Part shown: piece by piece, positions 31,871 through 45,000 of the stretch | Numbering within the stretch: the first letter of the stretch is position 1 | How the letters are laid out: each line of letters starts with the position of its first letter | NCBI GenBank assembly: GCA_963853835.1 | Contig: OY970830.1 | Coordinates: forward strand, 44,767,966 to 44,831,965 | Source of the DNA: Calendula officinalis | Taxonomy: Eukaryota > Streptophyta > Magnoliopsida > Asterales > Asteraceae | DNA length: 64,000 bases | Direction of reading: 5' to 3' | Translations under genes and position numbers: made by a program | Notes under the pieces: generated by a model | What the model saw: only the letters and a program-made list of their open reading frames with translations | Told to the model about the DNA's origin: nothing | The model's database searches: none

Positions 31871-34290
31871 CATTATAACTACTAGCATGACCAATAGCCT
31901 ATACATATCCATTTTACAAGTAATAGGTGTCCATAACCCATCACCATGGCCCTTGAACCATTATAACCACTAGATGTGCATAACTCATACCGCTGGCCCT
32001 TGAACCATTATAACTACTAGCCATGACCAATAGCATATAGATATCCATTTTACAAGTAATAGGTGTCCATAACCCATAACCAAGGCCATTGAACCATTAT
32101 AACCACTACATGTCCATAAGTCATATCGATGGCCCTTGAACCATTATAACTACTAGCCATGACCAATAGCCTATAGATATCCATTTTACAAGTAATAGGT
32201 GTCCATGACCCATAACCATGGTCCTTGAACCATTATAACCACTAGATGTCCATAACTGATAATGATGGCCTTTGAACCATTATAACTACTAGCCATGACC
32301 AATAGCCTCTAGATATCCATTTTACAAGTAATAGGTGTCCATAACCCATAACCATGGTCCTTGAACCATTATAACCACTAGATGTCCATAAATGATACTG
32401 ACGGTCCTTGAATCATTATAACTACTAGCCATGTCCAATAGCTTACAGATATCCATTTTACAAGTAATAGGTGTCCATAACCCATAACCAAGGCCATTGA
32501 ACCATTATAACCACTACATTTCCATAAGTCATATCGATGGCCCTTGAACCATTATAACTACTAGCCATGACCAATAGCCTATAGATATCCATTTTACAAG
32601 TAATAGGTGTCCATGACCCATAACCATGGTCCTTGAACCATTATAACCACTAGATGTCCATAACTGATAATGATGGCCTTTGAACCATTATAACTACTAG
32701 CCATGACCAATAGCCTCTAGATATCCATTTTACAAGTAATAGGTGTCCATAACCCATAACCATGGTCCTTGAACCATTATAACCACTAGATGTCCATAAA
32801 TGATACTGACGGTCCTTGAACCATTATAACTACTAGCCATGTCCAATAGCTTACAGATATCCATTTTACAAGTAATAGGTGTCCATAACCCATAACCATG
32901 GTTCATGAACCATTATAACCACTAGATGTCCATAACTGATACTGATGGCCTTTGAACAATTATAACTACTAGCCATGACCAATAGCCTTTAGATAACCAT
33001 TTTACAAGTAATAGGTGTCCATAACCCATAACCATGGCCCTTGAACCATTATAACCACTAGATGTACATAACTCATACCGCTGGCCCTTGAACCATTATA
33101 ACTACTAGCCATGAGCAATAGCCTATAGATATGCATTTTACAACTAATAGGCGTCCATAACCCATAACCAATGCCATTGAACCATTATTACCACTACATG
33201 TCCATAACTCATATCGATGGTCCTTGAACCATTATAACTACTAGCTATGACCAATAGCCTATAGATATCCATTTTAAAAGTGATAGGTGTCCATAACCCA
33301 TAACCATGGCCCTTGAACTATTATAACCACTAGATGTCCATAACTCATACCGATGTCCCTTGAACCATTTTAACTACTAGCATGACCAATAGCCTATAGA
33401 TATGCATTTTACAAGTAATAGGTGTCCAAAACCCATAACCAAGGCCATTGAACCATTATAACCACTACATGTCCATTACTCATATCGATGGCCCTTGAAC
33501 CATTATAACTACTAGCCATGACCAATAGCCTAGACATATCGATTTTACAAGTAATAGGTGTCCATAACCCATAAACATTGCCCTTGCACTATTATAACCG
33601 ATAGATGTCCATAACTCATAGCGATGGCCCTTGAAACATTATAACTACTAGCATGACCAATAGCCTATAGATATGCATTTTACAAGTAATAGGTGTCCAT
33701 AACCCATAACCAAGGCCATTGAACCATTATAACCACTACATGTCCATAACTCATATCGATGGCCCTAGAACCATTATAACTACTAGCCATGACCAACTGC
33801 CTACACATATCCATTTTACAAGTAATAGGTGTCCATAACCCATAACCATGGCCCTTGAGTCATTATAGCCACTAGATGTCCATAACTCATACCGATGGCC
33901 CTTGAACCATTATAACTACTAGCCATGACCAATAGCATATAGATATCCATTTTACAAGTAATAGGTGTCCATAACCCATAACCATGGCCCTTGAACTATT
34001 ATAACCACTAGATGTCCATAACTCATACCGATGGCCCTTGAACCATTTTAACTACTAGCATGACCAATAGCCTATAGATATGCATTTTACAAGTAATAGG
34101 TGTCCAAAACCCATAACCAAGGCCATTGAACCATTATAACCACTACATGTCCATTACTCATATCGATGGCCCTTGAACCATTATAACTACTAGCCATGAC
34201 CAATAGCCTAGACATATCGATTTTAAAAGTAATAGGTGTCCATAACCCATAATCATTGCCCTTGAACTATTATAACCGATAGATGTCCAT

Positions 34291-34305
34291 AACTCATAGC
34301 GATGG
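34291..34305 (+). repeat. Target-site duplication, left (LINE tail copy 1)
   Basis: AACTCATAGCGATGG, 15 bp, lies in satellite subunit B immediately before the LINE tail, and is repeated at 34790-34804. The satellite does not repeat with a 15-bp period, so the duplication was created by the insertion. Terminal A bases are ambiguous with the A tail. Confidence 0.9.
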
Positions 34306-34595
34306 ACATGATTGCTCCTAGATTGGCTGATATCATTGATTACCTCACCCCATTGTCTAGAGGAAGATCAGCAAAAAGTGTTATCTCTCGTATAATGTTT
34401 GGAGCTACTACATATTATATCTGGTTAGAGAGAAATGCTAGATTGTTCAGGAAGAAGTCCAAGACGCATATGCAATTATGTGATGAGATTATTGCCACCG
34501 TCCGGTTAAAACTGATGACATTAAAGTTCAAGAAGAAGACGGTTGACATCCAACGGCTGTTAACTAGCAGGAAGATCCCAGACCCGTTTACATAG
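34302..34595 (+). pseudogene. LINE ORF2 C-terminal remnant (copy 1)
   Basis: An open frame of 97 codons whose ATG lies in the GATGG microhomology at the insertion junction. It is the extreme C-terminus of ORF2, lying beyond the zf-RVT cysteines, and contains no catalytic domain. Recognisable shared stretches with the full-length element are GRSAKSV, TTYYIWLERNARLFRKK and LCDEIIATVRLKLMTLKFKK. It ends at a TAG in the position equivalent to the end of the full-length ORF2. No function is expected. Its openness reflects youth of the insertion and duplication, not necessarily selection. Confidence 0.88.
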
Positions 34596-34789
34596 ATCAG
34601 TGTTTGTTTTAGTTGCTTGTTTTTGGTTAGTTGTTTGGTTTGTCGTGGTTGTGTAGTTTTGGTTATGGCATGTCTTAAACCATGTCTTGGTTGGTCAAGC
34701 TTCTGCTTGAGGTCAATGTGACCGCCTGTCACATTCCTATGTACTTTTTGTGAGTAATATACTTAGCCAGGGTAATCCCCTTTACCCAA
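34306..34789 (+). mobile_element. 5'-truncated LINE tail, copy 1
   Basis: This 484-bp fragment corresponds to the last ~520 bp of the full-length LINE at 48311-54415 (from about 53899). It contains the ORF2 C-terminus, the 3' UTR and a very short A tail. It is related to, but clearly diverged from, the full-length element, at about 70-75% identity over the shared ORF2 C-terminus by eye, so it is a different subfamily. Truncation at the 5' end, an A-ended 3' terminus and a 15-bp target duplication are the signature of target-primed reverse transcription. The 5' junction shares GATGG between target and element. Confidence 0.93.
34696..34787 (+). other. 3' UTR hairpin set of LINE tail (copy 1)
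   Basis: There are three simple stem-loops. H1 (34696-34709) is CAAGC/GCTTG with loop TTCT. H2 (34715-34735) is AATGTGAC/GTCACATT with loop CGCCT. H3 (34770-34787) is GGGTAA/TTACCC with loop TCCCCT, directly before the A tail. All are perfect Watson-Crick stems here, and they recur in the full-length LINE with wobble-compatible changes. Recognition of the 3' RNA by the reverse transcriptase is an inferred role. Confidence 0.65.
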
Positions 34790-34804
34790 AACTCATAGCG
34801 ATGG
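34790..34804 (+). repeat. Target-site duplication, right (LINE tail copy 1)
   Basis: The second copy of AACTCATAGCGATGG. After it the satellite resumes in phase with GCCCTTGAACC, so no target sequence was lost. Confidence 0.9.
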
Positions 34805-37800
34805 CCCTTGAACCATTATAACTACTAGCATGACCAATAGCGTATAGATATGCATTTTACAAGTAATAGGTGTCCATAACCCATAACCAAGGCCATTGAA
34901 CCATTATAACCACTACATGTCCATAACTCATATCGATGGCCCTAGAACCATTATAACTGCTAGCCATGACCAACTGCCTACACATATCCATTTTACAAGT
35001 AATAGGTGTCCATAACCCATAACCATGGCCCTTGAGTCATTATAGCCACTAGATGTCCATAACTCATACCGATGGCCCTTGAACCATTATAACTACTAGC
35101 ATGACCAATAGCCTATACATATCCATTCTACAAGTAATAGGTGTCCATAACCCATAACCATGGCCCTTGAACCATTATAACCACTAGATGTGCATAACTC
35201 ATACCGCTGGCCCTTGAACCATTATAACTACTAGCCATGACCAATAGCATATAGATATCCATTTTACAAGTAATAGGTGTCCATAACCCATAACCATGGC
35301 CCTTGAACTATTATAACCACTAGATGTCCATAACTCATACCGATGGCCCTTGAACCATTTTAACTACTAGCATGACCAATAGCCTATAGATATGCATTTT
35401 ACAAGTAATAGGTGTCCAAAACCCATAACCAAGGCCATTGAACCATTATAACCACTACATGTCCATTACTCATATCGATGGCCCTTGAACCATTATAACT
35501 ACTAGCCATGACCAATAGCCTATACATATCGATTTTAAAAGTAATAGGTGTCCATAACCCATAATCATTGCCCTTGAACTATTATAACCGATAGATGTCC
35601 ATAACTCATAGCGATGGCCCTTGAACCATTATAACTTCTAGCATGACCAATAGCGTATAGATATGCATTTTACAAGTAATAGGTGTCCATAACCCATAAC
35701 CAAGGCCATTGAACCATTATAACCACTACATGTCCATAACTCATATCGATGGCCCTAGAACCATTATAACTGCTAGCCATGACCAACTGCCTACACATAT
35801 CCATTTTACAAGTAATAGGTGTCCATAATCCATAACCATGGCCCTTGAATCATTATAGCCACTAGATGTCCATAACTCATACCGATGGCCCTTGAACCAT
35901 TATAACTACTAGCATGACCAATAGCCTATACATATCCATTTTACAAGTAATAGGTGTCCATAACCCATCACCATGGCCCTTGAACCATTATAACCACTAG
36001 ATGTGCATAACTCATACCGCTGGCCCTTGAACCATTATAACTACTAGCCATGACCAATAGCATATAGATATCCATTTTACAAGTAATAGGTGTCCATAAC
36101 CCATAACCAAGGCCATTGAACCATTATAACCACTACATGTCCATAAGTCATATCGATGGCCCTTGAACCATTATAACTACTAGCCATGACCAATAGCCTA
36201 TAGATATCCATTTTACAAGTAATAGGTGTCCATGACCCATAACCATGGTCCTTGAACCATTATAACCACTAGATGTCCATAACTGATAATGATGGCCTTT
36301 GAACCATTATAACTACTAGCCATGACCAATAGCCTCTAGATATCCATTTTACAAGTAATAGGTGTCCATAACCCATAACCATGGTCCTTGAACCATTATA
36401 ACCACTAGATGTCCATAAATGATACTGACGGTCCTTGAATCATTATAACTACTAGCCATGTCCAATAGCTTACAGATATCCATTTTACAAGTAATAGGTG
36501 TCCATAACCCATAACCAAGGCCATTGAACCATTATAACCACTACATTTCCATAAGTCATATCGATGGCCCTTGAACCATTATAACTACTAGCCATGACCA
36601 ATAGCCTATAGATATCCATTTTACAAGTAATAGGTGTCCATGACCCATAACCATGGTCCTTGAACCATTATAACCACTAGATGTCCATAACTGATAATGA
36701 TGGCCTTTGAACCATTATAACTACTAGCCATGACCAATAGCCTCTAGATATCCATTTTACAAGTAATAGGTGTCCATAACCCATAACCATGGTCCTTGAA
36801 CCATTATAACCACTAGATGTCCATAAATGATACTGACGGTCCTTGAACCATTATAACTACTAGCCATGTCCAATAGCTTACAGATATCCATTTTACAAGT
36901 AATAGGTGTCCATAACCCATAACCATGGTTCATGAACCATTATAACCACTAGATGTCCATAACTGATACTGATGGCCTTTGAACAATTATAACTACTAGC
37001 CATGACCAATAGCCTTTAGATAACCATTTTACAAGTAATAGGTGTCCATAACCCATAACCATGGCCCTTGAACCATTATAACCACTAGATGTACATAACT
37101 CATACCGCTGGCCCTTGAACCATTATAACTACTAGCCATGAGCAATAGCCTATAGATATGCATTTTACAACTAATAGGCGTCCATAACCCATAACCAATG
37201 CCATTGAACCATTATTACCACTACATGTCCATAACTCATATCGATGGTCCTTGAACCATTATAACTACTAGCTATGACCAATAGCCTATAGATATCCATT
37301 TTAAAAGTGATAGGTGTCCATAACCCATAACCATGGCCCTTGAACTATTATAACCACTAGATGTCCATAACTCATACCGATGTCCCTTGAACCATTTTAA
37401 CTACTAGCATGACCAATAGCCTATAGATATGCATTTTACAAGTAATAGGTGTCCAAAACCCATAACCAAGGCCATTGAACCATTATAACCACTACATGTC
37501 CATTACTCATATCGATGGCCCTTGAACCATTATAACTACTAGCCATGACCAATAGCCTAGACATATCGATTTTACAAGTAATAGGTGTCCATAACCCATA
37601 AACATTGCCCTTGAACTATTATAACCGATAGATGTCCATAACTCATAGCGATGGCCCTTGAAACATTATAACTACTAGCATGACCAATAGCCTATAGATA
37701 TGCATTTTACAAGTAATAGGTGTCCATAACCCATAACCAAGGCCATTGAACCATTATAACCACTACATGTCCATAACTCATATCGATGGCCCTAGAACCA

Positions 37801-38452
37801 TTATAACTACTAGCCATGACCAACTGCCTACACATATCCATTTTACAAGTAATAGGTGTCCATAACCCATAACCATGGCCCTTGAGTCATTATAGCCACT
37901 AGATGTCCATAACTCATACCGATGGCCCTTGAACCATTATAACTACTAGCATGACCAATAGCCTATACATATCCATTCTACAAGTAATAGGTGTCCATAA
38001 CCCATAACCATGGCCCTTGTACCATTATAACCACTAGGTGTGCATAACTCATACCGCTGGCCCTTGAACCATTATAACTACTAGCCATGACCAATAGCAT
38101 ATAGATATCCATTTTACAAGTAATAGGTGTCCATAACCCATAACCATGGCCCTTGAACTATTATAACCACTAGATGTCCATAACTCATACCGATGGCCCT
38201 TGAACCATTTTAACTACTAGCATGACCAATAGCCTATAGATATGCATTTTACAAGTAATAGGTGTCCAAAACCCATAACCAAGGCCATTGAACCATTATA
38301 ACCACTACATGTCCATTACTCATATCGATGGCCCTTGAACCATTATAACTACTAGCCATGACCAATAGCCTAGACATATCGATTTTAAAAGTAATAGGTG
38401 TCCATAACCCATAATCATTGCCCTTGAACTATTATAACCGATAGATGTCCAT
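34805..38452 (+). repeat. 136-bp satellite array, segment II
   Basis: Satellite between the two LINE tail copies, in the same orientation and phase as segment I. It includes the block boundary at 35898 and a second series of the ACATTTCCATAAG, TAGGCGTCC and TTTTAAAAGTGATAGG variants, which marks it as a copy of 29.8-34.3 kb. Nothing but satellite was seen. Confidence 0.95.
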
Positions 38453-38467
38453 AACTCATAGCGATGG
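38453..38467 (+). repeat. Target-site duplication, left (LINE tail copy 2)
   Basis: AACTCATAGCGATGG, identical to the left duplication of copy 1 and in the same monomer variant (preceded by CCGATAGATGTCCAT). Confidence 0.9.
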
Positions 38468-38757
38468 ACATGATTGCTCCTAGATTGGCTGATATCATTG
38501 ATTACCTCACCCCATTGTCTAGAGGAAGATCAGCAAAAAGTGTTATCTCTCGTATAATGTTTGGAGCTACTACATATTATATCTGGTTAGAGAGAAATGC
38601 TAGATTGTTCAGGAAGAAGTCCAAGACGCATATGCAATTATGTGATGAGATTATTGCCACCGTCCGGTTAAAACTGATGACATTAAAGTTCAAGAAGAAG
38701 ACGGTTGACATCCAACGGCTGTTAACTAGCAGGAAGATCCCAGACCCGTTTACATAG
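38464..38757 (+). pseudogene. LINE ORF2 C-terminal remnant (copy 2)
   Basis: This 97-codon open frame encodes the same residues as 34302-34595, starting in the junction GATGG and ending at the same TAG. It carries only the ORF2 C-terminal tail and is not expected to encode a working protein. Confidence 0.88.
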
Positions 38758-38951
38758 ATCAGTGTTTGTTTTAGTTGCTTGTTTTTGGTTAGTTGTTTGG
38801 TTTGTCGTGGTTGTGTAGTTTTGGTTATGGCATGTCTTAAACCATGTCTTGGTTGGTCAAGCTTCTGCTTGAGGTCAATGTGACCGCCTGTCACATTCCT
38901 ATGTACTTTTTGTGAGTAATATACTTAGCCAGGGTAATCCCCTTTACCCAA
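38468..38951 (+). mobile_element. 5'-truncated LINE tail, copy 2
   Basis: As read by eye, this is base-for-base the same as 34306-34789, with the same truncation point, the same A tail and the same target duplication. Two independent insertions would not share the truncation point, so this is a duplicate made by array amplification. The copies are 4162 bp apart. Its ORF2 remnant and 3' hairpins are the same as in copy 1. Confidence 0.93.
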
Positions 38952-38966
38952 AACTCATAGCGATGG
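38952..38966 (+). repeat. Target-site duplication, right (LINE tail copy 2)
   Basis: The second AACTCATAGCGATGG. Satellite resumes with GCCCTTGAACC, as after copy 1. Confidence 0.9.
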
Positions 38967-41900
38967 CCCTTGAACCATTATAACTACTAGCATGACCAAT
39001 AGCGTATAGATATGCATTTTACAAGTAATAGGTGTCCATAACCCATAACCAAGGCCATTGAACCATTATAACCACTACATGTCCATAACTCATATCGATG
39101 GCCCTAGAACCATTATAACTGCTAGCCATGACCAACTGCCTACACATATCCATTTTACAAGTAATAGGTGTCCATAATCCATAACCATGGCCCTTGAATC
39201 ATTATAGCCACTAGATGTCCATAACTCATACCGATGGCCCTTGAACCATTATAACTACTAGCATGACCAATAGCCTATACATATCCATTTTACAAGTAAT
39301 AGGTGTCCATAACCCATAACCATGGCCCTTGAACCATTATAACCACTAGATGTGCATAACACATACCGCTGGCCCTTGAACCATTATAACTACTAGCCAT
39401 GACCAATAGCATATAGATATCCATTTTACAAGTAATAGGTGTCCATAACCCATAACCAAGGCCATTGAACCATTAGAACCACTACATGTCCATAAGTCAT
39501 ATCGATGGCCCTTGAACCATTATAACTACTAGCCATGACCAATAGCCTATAGATATCCATTTTACAAGTAATAGGTGTCCATGACCCATAACCATGGTCC
39601 TTGAACCATTATAACCACTAGATGTCCATAACTGATATTGATGGCCTTTGAACCATTATAACTACTAGCCATGACCAATAGCCTCTAGATATCCATTTTA
39701 CAAGTAATAGGTGTCCATAACCCATAACCATGGTCCTTGAACCATTATAACCACTAGATGTCCATAAATGATACTGACGGTCCTTGAACCATTATAACTA
39801 CTAGCCATGTCCAATAGCTTACAGCTATCCATTTTACAAGTAATAGGTGTCCATAACCCATAACCAAGGCCATTGAACCATTATAACCACTACATGTCCA
39901 TAAGTCATATCGATGGCCCTTGAACCATTATAACTACTAGCCATGACCAATAGCCTATAGATATCCATTTTACAAGTAATAGGTGTCCATGACCCATAAC
40001 CATGGTCCTTGAAGCATTATAACCACTAGATGTCCATAACTGATAATGATGGCCTTTGAACCATTATAACTACTAGCCATGACCAATAGCCTCTAGATAT
40101 CCATTTTACAAGTAATAGGTGTCCATAACCCATAACCATGGTCCTTGAACCATTATAACCACTAGATGTCCATAAATGATACTGACGGTCCTTGAACCAT
40201 TATAACTACTAGCCATGTCCAATAGCTTACAGATATCCATTTTACAAGTAATAGTTGTCCATAACCCATAACCATGGTTCATGAACCATTATAACCACTA
40301 GATCTCCATAACTGATACTGATGGCCTTTGAACAATTATAACTACTAGCCATGACCAATAGCCTTTAGATATCCATTTTACAAGTAATAGGTGTCCATAA
40401 CCCATAACCATGGCCCTTGAACCATTATAACCACTAGATGTACATAACTCATACCGCTGGCCCTTGAACCATTATAACTACTAGCCATGAGCAATAGCCT
40501 ATAGATATGCATTTTACAACTAATAGGTGTCCATAACCCATAACCAATGCCATTGAACCATTATAACCACTACATGTCCATAACTCATATCGATGGTCCT
40601 TGAACCATTATAACTACTAGCTATGACCAATAGCCTATAGATATCCATTTTACAAGTAATAGGTGTCCATAACCCATAACCATGGCCCTTGAACTATTAT
40701 AACCACTAGATGTCCATAACTCATACCGATGTCCCTTGAACCATTTTAACTACTAGCATGACCAATAGCCTATAGATATGCATTTTACAAGTAATAGGTG
40801 TCCAAAACCCATAACCAAGGCCATTGAACCATTATAACCACTACATGTCCATTACTCATATCGATGGCCCTTGAACCATTATAACTACTAGCCATGACCA
40901 ATAGCCTAGACATATCGATTTTACAAGTAATAGGTGTCCATAACCCATAATCATTGCCCTTGAACTATTATAACCGATAGATGTCCATAACTCATAGCGA
41001 TGGCCCTTGAAACATTATAACTACTAGCATGACCAATAGCCTATAGATATGCATTTTACAAGTAATAGGTGTCCATAACCCATAACCAAGGCCATTGAAC
41101 CATTATAACCACTACATGTCCATAACTCATATCGATGGCCCTAGAACCATTATAACTACTAGCCATGACCAACTGCCTACACATATCCATTTTACAAGTA
41201 ATAGGTGTCCATAACCCATAACCATGGCCCTTGAGTCATTATAGCCACTAGATGTCCATAACTCATACCGATGGCCCTTGAACCATTATAACTACTAGCA
41301 TGACCAATAGCCTATACATATCCATTCTACAAGTAATAGGTGTCCATAACCCATAACCATGGCCCTTGAACCATTATAACCACTAGATGTGCATAACTCA
41401 TACCGCTGGCCCTTGAACCAGTATAACTACTAGCCATGACCAATAGCATATAGATATCCATTTTACAAGTAATAGGTGTCCATAACCCATAACCATGGCC
41501 CTTGAACTATTATAACCACTAGATGTCCATAACTCATACCGATGGCCCTTGAACCATTTTAACTACTAGCATGACCAATAGCCTATAGATATGCATTTTA
41601 CAAGTAATAGGTGTCCAAAACCCATAACCAAGCCATTGAACCATTATAACCACTACATGTCCATTACTCATATCGATGGCCCTTGAACCATTATAACTAC
41701 TAGCCATGACCAATAGCCTCTAGATATCCATTTTACAAGTAATAGGTGTCCATAACCCATAACCATGGTCCTTGAACCATTATAACCACTAGATGTCCAT
41801 AAATGATACTGACGGCTCTTGAACCATTATAACTACTAGCCATGTCCAATAGCTTATAGATATCCATTTTACAAGTAATAGGTGTCCATAACCCATAACC

Positions 41901-42068
41901 ATGGTTCATGAACCATTATAACCACTAGATGTCCATAACTGATACTGATGGCCTTTGAACAATTATAACTTCTAGCCATGACCAATAGCCTTTAGATATC
42001 CATTTTACAAGTAATAGGTGTCCATAACCCATAACCATGGCCCTTGTACCATTATAACTACTAGCCAT

Positions 42069-45000
42069 GAGCAATAGCCTATAGATATGCATTTTACAAC
42101 TAATAGGTGTCCATAACCCATAACCAATGCCATTGAACCATTATAACCACTACATGTCCATAACTCATATCGATGGTCCTTGAACCATTATAACTACTAG
42201 CTATGACCAATAGCCTATAGATATCCATTTTACAAGTAATAGGTGTCCATAACCCATAACCATGGTCCTTGAAACATTACAACCACTAGATGTCCATAAA
42301 TGATACTGACGGCCCTTGAACCATTATAACTACTAGCCATGTCCAATAGCTTACAGATATCCATTTTACAAGTAATAGGTGTCCATAACTCATAACCATG
42401 GTTCTTGAACCATTATAACCACTAGATGTCCATAACTGATACTGATGGCCCATTATAACTAGTAGCCATGACCAATAGCCTATGGATATCCATTTTACAA
42501 GTAATAGGTGTCCATAACCCATAACCAAGGCCATTGAACCATTATAACCACTACATGTCCATAACTCATATCGATGGCCCTTGAACCATTATAACTACTA
42601 GCTATGACCAATAACCTATAGATATCCATTTTACAAGTAATAGGTGTCCATAACCCATAACCAAGGCCATTAAACCATTATAACCACTACATGTCCATAA
42701 CTCATATCGATGGCCCTTGATCCATTATAACTACTAGCCATGACCAATAGCCTACACATATCCATTTTACAAGTAATAGGTGTCCATAACCCATAACCAT
42801 GGCCCTTGAACCATTATAACCACTAGATGTCCATAACTCATACCGATGGCCCTTGAACCATTATAACTACTAGCATGACCAATAGCCTATACATATCCAT
42901 TTTACAAGTAATAGGTGTCCATAACCCATATCCTTGGGTTTGAACCATTATGACCACTAGATGTCCATAACTCATACCGATGGACCTTGAACCATTATTA
43001 CTACTAGCCATTGTTAATAGCCTATCGATATCCATTTTACAAGTAATAGGTGTCCATAACCCATAACCATGGCCCTTGAACCATTATAACCACTAGATGT
43101 ACATAACTCATACCGCTGGCCCTTGAACCATTATAACTACTAGCCATGACCAATAGCCTATAGATATGCAATTTACAAGTAATAGGTGTCCATAACCCAT
43201 AACCAAGGCCATTGAACCATTATAACCACTACATGTCCGTAAGTCATATCGATGGCCCTTGAACCATTATAACTACTAGCCATGACCAATATCCTATAGA
43301 TATGCATTTTACAAGTAATAGGTGTCCAGAACCCATAACCATGGCCATTGAACCATTATAACCACTACATGTCCATAACTCATATCGATGGCCCTTGAAC
43401 CATTATAACTACTAGCCATGACCAATAGCCTAGACATATCGATTTTACAAGTAATAGGTGTCCATAACCCATAATCATTGCCCTTGAACTATTATAACCG
43501 ATAGATGTCCATAACTCATTGCGATGGCCCTTGAACCATTATAACTACTAGCATGACCAATAGCCTATAGATATGCATTTTACAAGTAATAGGTGTCCAT
43601 AACCCATAACCAAGGCCATTGAACCATTATAACCGCTACATGTCCATAACTCATATCGATGGCCCTAGAACCATTATAACTACTAGCCATGACCAACTGC
43701 CTAGACATATCCATTTTACAAGTAATAGGTGTCCATAACCCATAACCATGGCCCTTGAATCATTATAGCCACTAGATGTCCATAACTCATACCGATGGCC
43801 CTTGAACCATTATAACTACTAGCATGACCAATAGCCTATACATATCCATTTTACAAGTAATAGGTGTCCATAACCCATAACCATGGCCCTTGAACCATTA
43901 TAACCACTAGATGTGCATAACTCATACCGCTGGCCCTTGAACCATTATAACTACTAGCCATGACCAATAGCATATAGATATCCATTTTACAAGTAATAGG
44001 TGTCCATAACCCATAACCATGGCCCTTGAACTATTATAACCACTAGATGTCCATAACTCATACCGATGGCCCTTGAACCATTTTAACTACTAGCATGACC
44101 AATAGCCTATAGATATGCATTTTACAAGTAATAGGTGTCCAAAACCCATAACCAAGGCCATTGAACCATTATAACCACTACATGTCCATTACTCATATCA
44201 ATGGCCCTTGAACCATTATAACTACTAGCCATGACCAATAGCATAGACATATCGATTTTAAAAGTAATAGGTGTCCATAACCCATAATCATTGCCCTTGA
44301 ACTATTATAACCGATAGATGTCCATAACTCATAGCGATGGCCCTTGAACCATTATAACTACTAGCATGACCAATATCGTATAGATATGCATTTTACAAGT
44401 AATAGGTGTCCATAACCCATAACCAAGGCCATTGAACCATTATAACCACTACATGTCCATAACTCATATCGATGGCCCTAGAACCATTATAACTACTAGC
44501 CATGACCAACTGCCTACACATATCCATTTTACAAGTAATAGGTGTCCATAACCCATAACCATGGCCCTTGAATCATTATAGCCACTAGATGTCCATAACT
44601 CATACCGATGGCCCTTGAACCATTATAACTACTAGCATGACCAATAGCCTATACATATCCATTCTACAAGTAATAGGTGTCCATAACCCATAACCATGGC
44701 CCTTGAACCATTATAACCACTAGATGTGCATAACTCATACCGCTGGCCCTTGAACCAGTATAACTACTAGCCATGACCAATAGCATATAGATATCCATTT
44801 TACAAGTAATAGGTGTCCATAACCCATAACCATGGCCCTTGAACTATTATAACCACTAGATGTCCATAACTCATACCGATGGCCCTTGAACCATTTTAAC
44901 TACTAGCATGACCAATAGCCTATAGATATGCATTTTACAAGTAATAGGTGTCCAAAACCCATAACCAAGGCCATTGAACCATTATAACCACTACATGTCC

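Larger units (their letters stand above)
1..34290 (+). repeat. 136-bp satellite array, segment I
   Basis: This is an uninterrupted head-to-tail satellite with a basic period of 135-136 bp. Successive occurrences of the phrase CATTATAACTACTAG start at 1, 136, 272, 408, 544 and 679. Each monomer also carries the near-identical phrase CATTATAACCACTAG, a CCATGG or CCAAGG block, and a GATATCCATTTTACAAGTAA block. All units point the same way; no inverted unit or foreign insertion was seen before 34306. Monomers differ by recurrent diagnostic variants (GAGCAATAGCC, AACTGCCTACAC, CCGATAGATG, TTCATGAACC) that recur at kilobase spacing and define higher-order blocks. It has no coding role; open frames on the minus strand are by-products of the repeat. 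I do not recognise a named satellite family. Confidence 0.97.
31871..35897 (+). repeat. Higher-order unit carrying LINE tail copy 1
   Basis: Without the LINE tail and its duplicated target (500 bp), this unit is about 3527 bp, or 26 monomers. It contains satellite before (to 34290) and after (from 34805) the insertion. A further block of about six monomers (35100-35898) has no counterpart after copy 2; it includes an uninterrupted version of the insertion site at 35603-35617. Confidence 0.65.
35898..39246 (+). repeat. Higher-order unit carrying LINE tail copy 2
   Basis: The unit spans 3349 bp. Without the LINE tail and its target duplication it is 2849 bp, matching the 2850-bp unit upstream (spacing 28226 to 31076). 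This places copy 2 of the LINE tail within an otherwise ordinary 21-monomer unit. Compared with copy 1, it contains one extra monomer upstream of the tail (near 37950-38085). Confidence 0.65.

Noticed and set aside
1..34290. CRISPR-like array of direct repeats
   Set aside because: The spacers between repeats are themselves repeats, units are head-to-tail at 136 bp, and the context is a plant genome with a LINE.
34415..34732. Minus-strand 105-codon frames over the LINE tails (also 38577-38894)
   Set aside because: Antisense shadows of the ORF2 remnant and 3' UTR, with no recognisable domain.
34291..34804. Target duplication as a trivial result of inserting into a tandem repeat
   Set aside because: The repeat period is 136 bp, not 15; the same 15 bases flank both sides and the monomer phase steps back by exactly that amount.
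34306..38951. The two identical LINE tails as a simple assembly duplication
   Set aside because: The flanking satellite differs by one monomer upstream and about six downstream, which a plain duplicated contig would not show. Raw reads could still overturn this.
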